The notes beneath the pieces were generated by a model, which did not search any database, was not told the origin of the DNA, and worked only from the letters and a program-made list of their open reading frames with translations. A program made the position numbers and the translations under genes. A stretch of DNA of 64,000 nucleotides, taken from contig NZ_JBHRTF010000004.1 of assembly GCF_042646205.1 (NCBI RefSeq), positions 992,001 to 1,056,000 of the forward strand, read 5' to 3'. Position 1 is the stretch's first letter. Every line of letters starts with the position of its first letter. Positions 34,395 through 43,420 of the stretch are shown here, piece after piece. Source of the stretch: Cellvibrio fontiphilus_A (GTDB taxonomy: Bacteria; Pseudomonadota; Gammaproteobacteria; Pseudomonadales; Cellvibrionaceae).

Positions 34395-35465
34395 CTACTG
34401 GCCGCTCAGACGTTTACCAAATGAAATGGCGTAAGCCGCCGAGCGCATCTGCAATACCGGATCAGTGCTGGGCGTAACGCCCACCGTCACGCGATTGGGG
34501 TCAAAGTTGATGTTATCGCAGCCTTTATCACTGGCATCGGCGGTGGTTAAGTCAAGGCGCGCCAATTTTACGGTAGGGCGTGTGTCTGGCCAGACCTGTG
34601 AAGGGTCTATTTCGCTATCGCCGGGCTCACCCAGGCTGATCTCCATATCCCAGCTGACCTTGCCTTGCGCTAATTGCTGGCGCAGGTTGCCTATCAAAAA
34701 ATCGGTGCCTGCGCTTGCCAGCTCATCATCGCTCAACAGCTTCTCCCCCTTGGTGGGTGTGAATTGCCAGCGAACCTTGTGGCGCTTGCCATCGTCTGCA
34801 GTGAAAAAGAAGGTGTGTATGCCGTAATAGCGCGTTGAGCCATAACTCCATGAGGGATTATGGCTGGCCAACCACGCTGGCTGTGCCTGGGTGCTGGGGT
34901 TAGCTGCGCGATAGGCGGCGGTTTTGGTTGGATCTGGCTTTCCGGTTTGTGGGTCGGGAATAAACGTCTGGAGGAGGCCATTGAATTCCGTAGGGTCTTT
35001 AGCGGGGAACATCGGGGTGCTGAGCATCGCCATGTTGTGCGCTTGGCCATCGGCAAGTTGAATTTGCAGCGCCATACCCCGTGGCCCACGCGCTGCATCG
35101 CTTGCAGCCGGGTTGCCCCCGCCCAATGAAAAACGCAGGATAACCGGGTGTGCTGTGCCGTTGAAAATAGGTGAGCTTGAATAGTTGCTGGCGCCTTGCA
35201 GTCCGGTGAATACACCTTTGGCGCAGTAGCCTTTCGCATGGCCGCGCCTTATGCCTTTGTGTACACCGGCTACTGATTCAAAGGTTTGAATCAATTCTTG
35301 CGGGCTAACCGGTGTTGCTTTGGTTGTGCTGGCCTCAGTTGTTGTTTGCTGTGCACTCGCCGCGCAGCTTGCGAGCATAAAAAGTGATGACAGCAAAACG
35401 CGTTTAACGCGGTAATTGGCTCTGTGGTGACGGGAAGCGTAATTCTTTTGCGAGTGGATGTGCAT
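34395..35465 (-). CDS. Exported catalase-related haem peroxidase
   Basis: 356 residues. A basic N terminus and hydrophobic stretch (VLLSSLFMLASCAASAQQ) form a signal peptide with cleavage near residue 40. The rest is the short catalase-like family: distal His in RRGHAKGYCAKG, RFSLGGGNP, the substrate-channel block GPRGMALQIQL, and the proximal Tyr in RSAAYAISFGKR. Minimal catalases of this type act as periplasmic peroxidases. It lies downstream of rnt on the same strand but with a 111-base gap and a hairpin between. Confidence 0.88.
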   Translation of the reverse strand: MHIHSQKNYASRHHRANYRVKRVLLSSLFMLASCAASAQQTTTEASTTKATPVSPQELIQTFESVAGVHKGIRRGHAKGYCAKGVFTGLQGASNYSSSPIFNGTAHPVILRFSLGGGNPAASDAARGPRGMALQIQLADGQAHNMAMLSTPMFPAKDPTEFNGLLQTFIPDPQTGKPDPTKTAAYRAANPSTQAQPAWLASHNPSWSYGSTRYYGIHTFFFTADDGKRHKVRWQFTPTKGEKLLSDDELASAGTDFLIGNLRQQLAQGKVSWDMEISLGEPGDSEIDPSQVWPDTRPTVKLARLDLTTADASDKGCDNINFDPNRVTVGVTPSTDPVLQMRSAAYAISFGKRLSGQ

Positions 35466-35514
35466 GAGGGGATTTCCAGCGTAAGGGTATCGACAAGTTA
35501 CTTACGCGACACTA

Positions 35515-35540
35515 ACTGGCCTCGATCAGATGAGGCCAGT
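35515..35540 (-). terminator. Hairpin between rnt and the peroxidase gene
   Basis: ACTGGCCTC and GAGGCCAGT form a nine-base perfect stem with an eight-base loop. No T run follows on the minus strand, so it may be a weak terminator or an RNA stability element for rnt. Confidence 0.4.
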
Positions 35541-35576
35541 GTGTTTAATCTTCTTTACCTGTGCCCTGCAGGGTAT

Positions 35577-36248
35577 TTATGACTGCTCGTCCTCATCCTC
35601 TTCCAGCGCAGGATTCCAGCCGCCCAACTCCTTCCAGCGATTCACAATCAAACAAAACAAATCGGCAGTTTTTTCAGCATCGTAAGCGGCTGAGTGGGCG
35701 GCGCTATTGCTGAACTCCAGCCCTGCTGCTTTACAGGCTTTGGCGAGCACTGTCTGGCCGTAGGCAAGGCCGGCGAGAGTGGCGGTGTCGAATACCGAGA
35801 AGGGGTGAAAGGGGCTGCGTTTGATATTGCAGCGATCCACCGCGGCGTTCACAAAATTCAAATCGAAATGGGCGTTGTGGCCGACGATCACCGCGCGGGT
35901 GCAGCCGTTTTCTTTTACCGCACGGCGCACCGCTGCGAGTAAATCGGTCATTACCATCAGCTCAGGTTCCGCCATGCGCTCGGGGCTGTCCAGGTCTATG
36001 CCGGTAAAATCCAATGCAGCCTGCTCGATGTTAGCGCCTTCAAATGGCTCCACATGGAAGGCAAACGTTTCGTGGCGATGCAATAAGCCTTCCTGGTCCA
36101 TGCGGATGGTGACGGCGGCAATTTCCAGTAGAGCGTCGCTTTGGGCATTAAAGCCGCCGGTTTCCACGTCCACTATCACGGGCAGAAAGCCGCGAAAACG
36201 CTGCGCCAATGGGGAGTCAGGATCGCGGGAGTTTTCAGGTGGATTCAC
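35577..36248 (-). CDS. rnt: Ribonuclease T
   Basis: 223 residues, DEDD exonuclease that trims tRNA and other stable RNA 3' ends. Motifs: VIVDVETGGFN (ExoI with Asp and Glu), VGHNAHFDLNFV (ExoII) and HSAAYDAEKTADLF (ExoIII with His and Asp). Ten bases separate it from pyrC upstream, so the two are probably one operon, as in Pseudomonas. The C-terminal end is acidic (ALEEDEDEQS). Confidence 0.95.
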   Translation of the reverse strand: MNPPENSRDPDSPLAQRFRGFLPVIVDVETGGFNAQSDALLEIAAVTIRMDQEGLLHRHETFAFHVEPFEGANIEQAALDFTGIDLDSPERMAEPELMVMTDLLAAVRRAVKENGCTRAVIVGHNAHFDLNFVNAAVDRCNIKRSPFHPFSVFDTATLAGLAYGQTVLAKACKAAGLEFSNSAAHSAAYDAEKTADLFCLIVNRWKELGGWNPALEEDEDEQS

Positions 36249-36257
36249 TGTGTCGCC

Positions 36258-37319
36258 TTAAGCCGTTTGCAACTGGCTGTTATGAGTGGATTGAAGTTTC
36301 CAGCGCAGGGTTTCACCAGCGCGTAGCGGTACTAATGGTTGGTCGCCAAGGGGCAGGGTGTCCGGCACTTGCCAATCTTGCTTCACCAGGGTGATGGTCT
36401 CGCGATTGCGCGGCAAGCCATAGAAGTCGGCACCAAAATGGCTGGCGAAGGCTTCCAGTTTGTCCAAAGCACCGGCATCTTCAAACGCTTCGGCGTAGAG
36501 TTCGATGGCGGCAAAAGCGGTGTAGCTACCTGCGCAGCCGCAGGCGGCTTCCTTTTTGTCTTTGGCGTGAGGGGCAGAGTCGGTGCCCAAAAAGAACTTG
36601 GGGCTGCCGCTGGTTGCAGCTTTAATCAACGCTTGCTGGTGGGTGCCGCGTTTCAGAATAGGTAAACAGTAATAATGCGGGCGTATGCCACCGGCAAGCA
36701 TGTGGTTGCGGTTATATAAGAGGTGATGCGCAGTGATGGTAGCGCCCACGTTAGCAGGCGCGGCGGCGACAAACTCGGCGGCGTCAGCAGTGGTGATGTG
36801 TTCCAGCACCATTTTTAAGGCGGGGAAATCACGCACTACTTTGCTGAAGGTGCGATCCAGGAACACCTTTTCACGGTCAAAAATATCAATCGCGCTATCC
36901 GTCACCTCGCCGTGCAACAAAAAGTGCATACCTTCGTTTTGCATCGCCTCTAACACCGGATAAATCTTGTTAAGGTCGGTAACCCCGGACGCCGAATTGG
37001 TGGTGGCGCCAGCCGGGTAGAGCTTGCAGGCTTTAACCCCGGCAGCTTTGGCGCGGGCGATTTCGGCTGGGTCGGTATTGTCTGTCAGGTAGAGCACCAT
37101 CAGTGGTTCAAATTGGCTGTTCGCCGGGCGCGCTGCTTCAATGCGTGCTTTGTACTCAAGTGCTTGCGCTGCCGTCATCACCGGGGGAACCAGGTTGGGC
37201 ATCACTATCGCGCGCGCAAACTGCCCGGCAACGTCGCCAACTGTACGGCTGAGTGCTGCGCCATCGCGCAGATGGATGTGCCAATCGTCGGGGCGGGTGA
37301 TAGTCAGGGTCTGGGTCAT
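36258..37319 (-). CDS. pyrC: Dihydroorotase
   Basis: 353 residues, class II dihydroorotase of pyrimidine synthesis. Metal-binding WHIHLRDG is at residues 13-20; ACKLYPAGATTNS holds the carboxylated lysine; HGEVTD and LEHITTADAAEF hold further histidines; LGTDSAPHAKDKKE the late aspartate. The family and length match E. coli PyrC. It is divergent from motY. Confidence 0.96.
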   Translation of the reverse strand: MTQTLTITRPDDWHIHLRDGAALSRTVGDVAGQFARAIVMPNLVPPVMTAAQALEYKARIEAARPANSQFEPLMVLYLTDNTDPAEIARAKAAGVKACKLYPAGATTNSASGVTDLNKIYPVLEAMQNEGMHFLLHGEVTDSAIDIFDREKVFLDRTFSKVVRDFPALKMVLEHITTADAAEFVAAAPANVGATITAHHLLYNRNHMLAGGIRPHYYCLPILKRGTHQQALIKAATSGSPKFFLGTDSAPHAKDKKEAACGCAGSYTAFAAIELYAEAFEDAGALDKLEAFASHFGADFYGLPRNRETITLVKQDWQVPDTLPLGDQPLVPLRAGETLRWKLQSTHNSQLQTA

Positions 37320-37472
37320 GAGCGGTGGTTCCCTAGCGGTGAGCGATAAACAGCGAAAAGTGGCGGCATGCTATCAAAATTGACCTTCATCCGCAGCTGC
37401 AATTCCGCAGGGCAATCCGTTGGGCACTGACTATACTGCCAAGATTAATATTGGCGATCAGGCTTTATTTGC

Positions 37473-38531
37473 ATGTCTTGTTTATTCCGTATTGGCTTTA
37501 TATCGAGTTTCTCTTTATCGCTCGTGCTGTTTGGCGTTGGTGTTCATGCCCAAACCTACAGTCTCGGTTTTAACGATGCCCAATGGAAGCTGCAAACCGG
37601 ACACTTTGCTTGCGGCCTGAGTCAAGAAATCCCCGGTTACGGCAAGGCTTATTTTGGCAAGCGGGCTGGGGGCGTGAGTTTTTTTGAGTTTCGCGATGCT
37701 AAAAAGAACTTTCCAGCCGGAAGTGTGAAGCTGGAGGCTGTGCCCCCCCAGTGGCGCAATGATTTGTCACCCCAGGCACTAATGACATTGAGCGTGAGTA
37801 CAAAATTGCAATTGACTGGCGAGCAATTAAAAACCCTTGCCAGCGCTTTGGAGGCTGGTACTAACGTGGTGTTCAGTAGTGCAGGCGGTGATGGCAGCAG
37901 TAACCTACGGGTTATTCTGGACGCGCGTCATTTCGCAACCAAATACACTAGTTTCAATCAATGTATAGCCAACATTATTCCCTATACCTTTGATCAGTTA
38001 TCGCGCTCGATTATTTATTACGCAGAGGATGCTCAAGCTCTCAGCCCATCAGCCAAAGCCCAGTTGGATAAAATTGTGCGTTACAGCAAGGCAGATAACA
38101 AAGTGTTGGGGCTATTGGTCGATTCCCACAGCGATAAGCGAGCAACCCCGGAGGAGGCTGAACTTATATCGCAGCAACAGGCGCAACTGGTGTCGGATTA
38201 CCTGGTAGAGAAGGGTTTGCCTACAAACTTCGTCACCGCGCGCTGGCACGGCGACCAATTTCCTATTGCAGATAACAGCAAAAAAGCAGGGCAAGCTAAA
38301 AACCGCCGCATCACCCTGCGCCTTGAAAACGAATCCACCCGTAAAGACATGGAGCGGCGTGTGGCAGCATTAAAAGCCGCGGAAGAAAAAGCCGCCGCAG
38401 AGCAAGCCGCCAAAGCGGCGGCAGCTGCAGAAAAACAAACGTCCGCCGAGGCCTCCTCAGTCACTCCCAGTCAGCTGGAAGACTTGGTCGAGCGCCAGAA
38501 CCTCACCAATGGCAAGCAACCCCAATTATAA
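37473..38531 (+). CDS. motY: MotY-like flagellar stator protein with OmpA domain
   Basis: 352 residues. A signal peptide is followed by an N-terminal MotY domain (about 28-180) and an OmpA-type peptidoglycan-binding domain (about 195-295: LVDSHSDKRATPEEAELISQ, NRRITLRLE). The C terminus adds a 50-residue alanine/lysine/glutamate coiled stretch beyond the usual end. MotY forms the T ring that anchors stators of polar flagella. The neighbours pyrC and rnt are the same as in Pseudomonas, which supports the call. The organism is probably polarly flagellated. Confidence 0.88.
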   Translation: MSCLFRIGFISSFSLSLVLFGVGVHAQTYSLGFNDAQWKLQTGHFACGLSQEIPGYGKAYFGKRAGGVSFFEFRDAKKNFPAGSVKLEAVPPQWRNDLSPQALMTLSVSTKLQLTGEQLKTLASALEAGTNVVFSSAGGDGSSNLRVILDARHFATKYTSFNQCIANIIPYTFDQLSRSIIYYAEDAQALSPSAKAQLDKIVRYSKADNKVLGLLVDSHSDKRATPEEAELISQQQAQLVSDYLVEKGLPTNFVTARWHGDQFPIADNSKKAGQAKNRRITLRLENESTRKDMERRVAALKAAEEKAAAEQAAKAAAAAEKQTSAEASSVTPSQLEDLVERQNLTNGKQPQL

Positions 38532-38536
38532 AATCG

Positions 38537-38571
38537 AGCCCGAGCCGCCTTGTTTGGGCTTGCATTTTTTT
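38537..38571 (+). terminator. Terminator after motY
   Basis: AGCCC and GGGCT with adjoining wobble pairs form the stem (38537-38560), followed by TGCA and seven T residues. Confidence 0.65.
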
Positions 38572-38617
38572 AACACAATTCCCAAATCATTCTTAACCCG
38601 ATCCACATCAGTGGGTC

Positions 38618-38646
38618 GGAATTTTTTGGTGTGTTATCAGTCCTAG
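38618..38646 (+). promoter_or_regulatory. Sigma-E/AlgU-like promoter candidate upstream of the DegP-like protease
   Basis: GGAATTT (38618-38624), 16 bases, then TCCTAG (38641-38646) resembles GGAACTT-N16-TCnnA with a changed C in the -35. degP/mucD genes are classic members of this regulon. The distance to the ATG is about 50 bases. It is weaker than the site at 25555. Confidence 0.4.
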
Positions 38647-38699
38647 AGTGCGAACCAGTGTTTTATGCGCTGGATAAAAATTTCATTAAGGAGCCTTAC

Positions 38700-40106
38700 A
38701 TGCACAGATTGACTGCCAAGTGGGCGAGTCTCATTGCAATAATCAGTATCAGTTTTTATTCGCTGGTAAGTCAGGCTGCAGACTTGCCGGACTTCACCGG
38801 GCTAATCGAACAGCATTCGCCGGCGGTAGTAAAAATTACTGCTGTCTCCAAAGTTGATCCGACCCAGCCCCAGCGAGCGCTTCCACCTGACATGCAGGGC
38901 TTGCCGGATATTTTTCGTGAGTTGCTTGAACGTCGCCAGGCGCCGCGTGATCGCGGTTCTCTGGGCTCCGGTTTTATTATCTCGGCCGACGGATACGTGC
39001 TGACCAATGATCATGTGGTCGATCAAATGGATGCCATCACTGTCATCCTGAATGACCAGCGCGAATATGCAGCAACTTTAGTGGGTAGTGATGAGCGCTC
39101 GGATTTGGCGCTGTTGAAAATCGATGCCAAAAACCTGCCGACGCTCACACTGGCAAAAGACGAGACCCTGAAGGTTGGCCAGTGGGTGATTGCGATAGGC
39201 TCGCCTTTTGGGCTGGATTATTCCGCCAGTGCCGGCATTGTGAGTGCCATTGGTCGCAGCATTCCCTCGGCACATAGTGAAAGTAACTACGTACCTTTTA
39301 TCCAGACCGATGTGGCCATTAACCCCGGTAACTCCGGTGGCCCGCTGTTTAATATGGACGGCGAAGTGGTCGGTATTAACTCCCAAATCTACTCGCCCAG
39401 TGGTGGCTCTGTAGGGCTTTCCTTTGCAATTCCTGCATCTCTGGCGGTGGATGTGGTCGCACAGTTGAAAGACAAAGGTCGGGTTGATCGTGGCTGGTTG
39501 GGGGTGATGATTCAGGAGGTGGACAAAAACCTGGCGAACTCCCTGGGCATGGACAAACCCGGCGGCGCGCTGATTAGCGAGGTGGAGCCAGACGGCCCGG
39601 CGGCCAAGTCTGGTTTGAAGGCCGGTGATCTGATTATTAAATTCAATGGCCAGAACGTAAATACGTCCAGCGATTTGCCTTACTTGGTCGGGCGCACTGC
39701 CCCCAAAAGCAAGGTGCCCGTTGTGATCATGCGCAAAGGCAAAGAGCAGACATTAAATGTGACTGTGGGTATTTTGCCAGTATCGCCTCAAGAGGCAGCA
39801 AGTCAGCCAGCCGCAGCGCCAGCGCAGAACGCGCCAGATAGTCTGGGTTTGATCGTTGTACCGCTGGAATCCAGCCGGCGCGGCGGGGCAGAATTTGGTG
39901 TGGTGGTGCAGCAAATCCAGCCGGGTAGTCCGGCGGCTGAAGCAGGTTTGCAAGTCGGCGATGTTATTACCCAGTTGGCCTTCAGCGATATTAAGTCCTT
40001 GGCCGATTACACTCGCATAGTCAAAGGTCTGCCTAAAAACGAACCACAACCTGTGCGTTTCTTCCGTCAAAATCGGTCGATCTTCCGCTCGGTGATTATC
40101 CGCTAG
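38700..40106 (+). CDS. mucD: DegP/MucD-type periplasmic serine protease
   Basis: 468 residues. A signal peptide ends near residue 27 (SLVSQAA). Trypsin-like domain: H105 (LTNDHVVD), D135 (SDLALLK), S212 (NPGNSGGPL). Two PDZ domains follow (about 265-355 and 375-465). It degrades misfolded periplasmic proteins. ATG 38700 has AAGGAG six bases upstream, which rules out the longer frame starting at 38631. In Pseudomonas mucD is the end of algU-mucABCD and precedes lepA; here lepA follows but motY precedes, so the sigma/anti-sigma genes are not adjacent. Confidence 0.94.
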   Translation: MHRLTAKWASLIAIISISFYSLVSQAADLPDFTGLIEQHSPAVVKITAVSKVDPTQPQRALPPDMQGLPDIFRELLERRQAPRDRGSLGSGFIISADGYVLTNDHVVDQMDAITVILNDQREYAATLVGSDERSDLALLKIDAKNLPTLTLAKDETLKVGQWVIAIGSPFGLDYSASAGIVSAIGRSIPSAHSESNYVPFIQTDVAINPGNSGGPLFNMDGEVVGINSQIYSPSGGSVGLSFAIPASLAVDVVAQLKDKGRVDRGWLGVMIQEVDKNLANSLGMDKPGGALISEVEPDGPAAKSGLKAGDLIIKFNGQNVNTSSDLPYLVGRTAPKSKVPVVIMRKGKEQTLNVTVGILPVSPQEAASQPAAAPAQNAPDSLGLIVVPLESSRRGGAEFGVVVQQIQPGSPAAEAGLQVGDVITQLAFSDIKSLADYTRIVKGLPKNEPQPVRFFRQNRSIFRSVIIR

Positions 40107-40122
40107 CATCTGCTGTAGCCTA

Positions 40123-40155
40123 CCGCTCGCCAACTTGTTCCAGCTTGGCGAGCGG
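40123..40155 (+). terminator. GC-rich hairpin after mucD
   Basis: CCGCTCGCCAA and TTGGCGAGCGG form an 11-base perfect stem around 11 bases. No T run follows. It may end or protect the mucD transcript without being a classic terminator. Confidence 0.4.
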
Positions 40156-40269
40156 CCTTGGCTCACATAGCACCCACCCTGCAAATAGGCTAGAATGCCG
40201 CCCATTCTTTCCATGCCCCGGTCTGTCCGGGGTTCACTCTTCCCATCACTTTAAAGTAGTTAAGCGCCT

Positions 40270-42069
40270 GTGACTGACCTGAGCCATATCCGTAATTTTT
40301 CTATCATCGCCCACATTGACCACGGTAAATCCACCATCGCTGACCGCTTTATTCAAATGTGCGGTGGTTTGAGTGACCGTGAAATGGAGGCGCAAGTACT
40401 CGACTCCATGGATTTGGAGCGCGAACGCGGTATCACCATCAAGGCCCACAGCGTGACCCTGCATTACAAGGCACGCGATGGTAAAACCTACCAGCTGAAC
40501 TTTATTGACACCCCCGGCCACGTGGACTTCACCTATGAAGTGTCCCGCTCGCTCGCGGCCTGTGAAGGTGCACTATTGGTAGTTGATGCCGCCCAAGGCG
40601 TAGAAGCGCAGTCGGTGGCTAACTGTTACACCGCGATTGAACAGGGTCTGGAAGTAATCCCGGTGCTCAACAAAATGGACTTGCCCCAGGCGGAGCCTGA
40701 GCGTGTTGCCCAGGAGATTGAAGATATTATTGGTATAGATGCCACCGAAGCGGTGCGTTGCTCTGCCAAATCCGGCATGGGCATGGAAGATGTGCTGGAA
40801 GAATTGGTGCGTTTGGTGCCGGCCCCGGTGGGTGATGTGGATGCGCCCTTGCAAGCATTGATTATCGATTCCTGGTTCGACAATTACCTGGGCGTGGTTT
40901 CCTTGGTGCGAGTAAAGCAGGGCACTTTGCGCCTCAAGGATAAAATCATCACCAAAACGATTGGCAAGGCGCAAATTGTGGATGGCGTGGGTGTATTCAG
41001 CCCTAAACCTACCCAGTTAAAAGAACTCAAAGCCGGTGAAGTAGGTTTTGTGGTGGCGGGTATTAAAGACATTCACGGTGCGCCCGTGGGCGATACCATT
41101 ACCCACGCCCAAACTCCCGAGGTTGAAGCCTTGGCTGGCTTCCAAAAAATCAAGCCGCAAGTCTATGCGGGTATGTTCCCCATCAGCTCCGACGATTTCG
41201 AAGATTTTCGTGAAGCGCTGGCCAAGTTAACCTTGAATGATGCCTCATTGTTTTATGAACCAGAAAGTTCAGATGCCTTGGGCTTCGGTTTCCGTGTGGG
41301 TTTCCTGGGCATGCTGCACATGGAAATTATCCAGGAGCGATTGGAGCGTGAGTACGACCTGGATCTGATTACCACCGCACCTACCGTAGTTTATGAAGTG
41401 GTCAAACGCGGCGGCGAAGTCATTTTTGTTGATAACCCATCCAAACTGCCTGATCCCGGTTCTATCGATGAAATGCGCGAGCCGATTGTTGAAGCCAATA
41501 TCCTCGTGCCCCAGGAACATTTGGGTAACGTCATTACCCTGTGTATTGAAAAGCGCGGCGTGCAAAAAGACCTGCAATTCACCGGTTCACAAGTGTCGGT
41601 GAAATACGAGCTACCGATGAACGAAGTGGTGACTGACTTCTTTGATCGCCTTAAATCGGTAAGTCGTGGTTTTGCTTCATTGGACTATAGCTTTGTGCGC
41701 TTCCAGCCAGCGAATTTGGTGCGCTTGGATGTATTGATTAACAGTGAAAAGGTCGATGCGTTGGCGATTATTGTGCACCGCGACAAAGCGCACAGCATGG
41801 GGCGTTCACTCACAGAGAAAATGAAAGAACTGATTCCTCGCCAAATGTACGATGTGGCGATTCAGGCGGCGATTGGCGGTCAAATTGTGGCGCGCTCCAC
41901 CGTTAAAGCCTTGCGTAAAGATGTAACCGCCAAGTGTTATGGTGGCGATGCTACGCGTAAGAAAAAATTGTTGGAAAAACAAAAAGCAGGTAAGAAGCGA
42001 ATGAAACAAGTGGGTAGTGTGGAAATTCCACAAGCCGCCTTCTTCGCTGTATTAAAAATTGATAGTTGA
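40270..42069 (+). CDS. lepA: Elongation factor 4 (LepA)
   Basis: 599 residues, ribosomal GTPase that back-translocates or remodels stalled ribosomes. G1 AHIDHGKST, G3 DTPGHVDF, G4 NKMDLPQA and the C-terminal LepA domain with TARKKKLLEKQKAGKKRMK are clear. It starts at GTG 40270. It is followed by lepB after 48 bases, as in most Proteobacteria. Confidence 0.97.
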   Translation: MTDLSHIRNFSIIAHIDHGKSTIADRFIQMCGGLSDREMEAQVLDSMDLERERGITIKAHSVTLHYKARDGKTYQLNFIDTPGHVDFTYEVSRSLAACEGALLVVDAAQGVEAQSVANCYTAIEQGLEVIPVLNKMDLPQAEPERVAQEIEDIIGIDATEAVRCSAKSGMGMEDVLEELVRLVPAPVGDVDAPLQALIIDSWFDNYLGVVSLVRVKQGTLRLKDKIITKTIGKAQIVDGVGVFSPKPTQLKELKAGEVGFVVAGIKDIHGAPVGDTITHAQTPEVEALAGFQKIKPQVYAGMFPISSDDFEDFREALAKLTLNDASLFYEPESSDALGFGFRVGFLGMLHMEIIQERLEREYDLDLITTAPTVVYEVVKRGGEVIFVDNPSKLPDPGSIDEMREPIVEANILVPQEHLGNVITLCIEKRGVQKDLQFTGSQVSVKYELPMNEVVTDFFDRLKSVSRGFASLDYSFVRFQPANLVRLDVLINSEKVDALAIIVHRDKAHSMGRSLTEKMKELIPRQMYDVAIQAAIGGQIVARSTVKALRKDVTAKCYGGDATRKKKLLEKQKAGKKRMKQVGSVEIPQAAFFAVLKIDS

Positions 42070-42117
42070 TTCGTTGAAACATTTGGTTTGTTGACAGCAA
42101 CGCGCTAAGGACATTTG

Positions 42118-42966
42118 ATGAGCAGTATTAACCTTCCCCTGATTTTAACACTGGCTGTTTTTATTACCGGCTTGGTGTGGCTGTTCGATGCTTTGGTTTT
42201 ATCCCGGCCACGCAAGCAAAAAATTGCTGCTGTGGAAAAACAGTTCAGTGGTCTGGCGCGTGAGACAGAGCAGCAAAAAACTGCCTATGAAGAGGCCAAG
42301 GCGGTTGCCGCTAAAGAACCCGTGTTGGTGGAATACTCCAAATCTTTTTTCCCCGTGTTGTTTATTGTTTTCTTCTTGCGTTCGTTTTTGGTTGAGCCAT
42401 TCCAAATTCCCTCAGGCTCGATGATTCCCACTTTGGAAGTGGGTGATTTTATTCTGGTCAATAAATTCGCCTACGGTGTGCGTGCGCCGGTATTGAACAA
42501 AGAAATCATTCCCGTGGGTAAGCCCCAGCGCGGTGACGTGATGGTATTTTTCCCGCCCCACGCCCCCGAAACTTATTACATTAAACGTGTGATAGGTGTT
42601 CCGGGCGACCATATTTCCTATAACAACCATCAGCTCACCATTAATGGTAAAACGGTGGAGGAAAAGCTGATTGCCCAGTTGCCAGCAGGCGCTCCGGTTT
42701 TGAGAATGACCAGTGAGAAAATTGACGATAAGGAATTCACTACCTATAAACACTTGCAGCCCAGCCGTTTAAGTATGCACGGCTCATGGGTAGTACCAGC
42801 CGGCCATTATTTTATGATGGGCGACAACCGCGATAATAGTTTGGATAGCCGCGAGTGGGGCATGGTCTCGGAAGACGCTATAGTTGGTAAGGCATTTGCT
42901 ATCTGGATGCACTGGGATTCGTTTTTCAGTATTCCCTCGTTTGATCGTGCAAGCGTAATTCAATAA
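42118..42966 (+). CDS. lepB: Signal peptidase I
   Basis: 282 residues. Two N-terminal membrane segments (about 5-28 and 77-92) and a periplasmic catalytic domain. The Ser-Lys dyad is S101 (PSGSMIPTL) and K156 (YIKRVIGVPGD); the final box GDNRDNSLDSREWG is intact. TAAGG lies seven bases before ATG 42118. It removes signal peptides, including those of the exported proteins encoded here. Confidence 0.97.
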   Translation: MSSINLPLILTLAVFITGLVWLFDALVLSRPRKQKIAAVEKQFSGLARETEQQKTAYEEAKAVAAKEPVLVEYSKSFFPVLFIVFFLRSFLVEPFQIPSGSMIPTLEVGDFILVNKFAYGVRAPVLNKEIIPVGKPQRGDVMVFFPPHAPETYYIKRVIGVPGDHISYNNHQLTINGKTVEEKLIAQLPAGAPVLRMTSEKIDDKEFTTYKHLQPSRLSMHGSWVVPAGHYFMMGDNRDNSLDSREWGMVSEDAIVGKAFAIWMHWDSFFSIPSFDRASVIQ

Positions 42967-42988
42967 TTCAATTGTGGAGTTGAGCCTG

Positions 42989-43417
42989 ATGCGAGCTAAT
43001 AACTATAAAACCATTAAGCACCAACGTGGTTTGGGAATGTTGCAATGGGCGTTGGTAATTGCCGTTGCCGGATTCTTTTTACTTTTTGCCTTCAAAGTCG
43101 TACCGCTGTATGCCGAAAACCGCTATGTAGAATCTGCACTGCGCTCGCTTGAAGCTGGGGGTGAAAAAGTGGGTGAGATGACCGATGCCGAGATTCGTAA
43201 AAAGCTGGGCAACTTTTACATGATTAACAATGTCCGCAGCGAAGGTCCCACCAAAAACATCAAAATCGATCGCCGCAGTGAAGATCTGCTGATCACCGTA
43301 GACTACGAAACCCGTGTTCCTCTTTTTTATAACATCGACCTGGTGCTCAGCTTCCAAAACCATTTGGATAGTTCCCGCCCCGGTCAGTGTTGTAAACCGG
43401 CTACAGCGACTAAATAA
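42989..43417 (+). CDS. DUF4845 membrane protein
   Basis: 142 residues with one N-terminal membrane helix (LQWALVIAVAGFFLLFAFKVVPLY) preceded by RGLGM, like a pilin-type leader end, then a small periplasmic domain. This family is regularly found between lepB and rnc in gammaproteobacteria; its function is not known. The last residues contain CC. ATG 42989 with GGAG nine bases upstream is preferred over GTG 42974. Confidence 0.85.
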   Translation: MRANNYKTIKHQRGLGMLQWALVIAVAGFFLLFAFKVVPLYAENRYVESALRSLEAGGEKVGEMTDAEIRKKLGNFYMINNVRSEGPTKNIKIDRRSEDLLITVDYETRVPLFYNIDLVLSFQNHLDSSRPGQCCKPATATK

Positions 43418-43420
43418 CTT

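Noticed and set aside
38631..38699. Longer start for mucD
   Set aside because: The signal peptide starts at ATG 38700 with AAGGAG six bases upstream.
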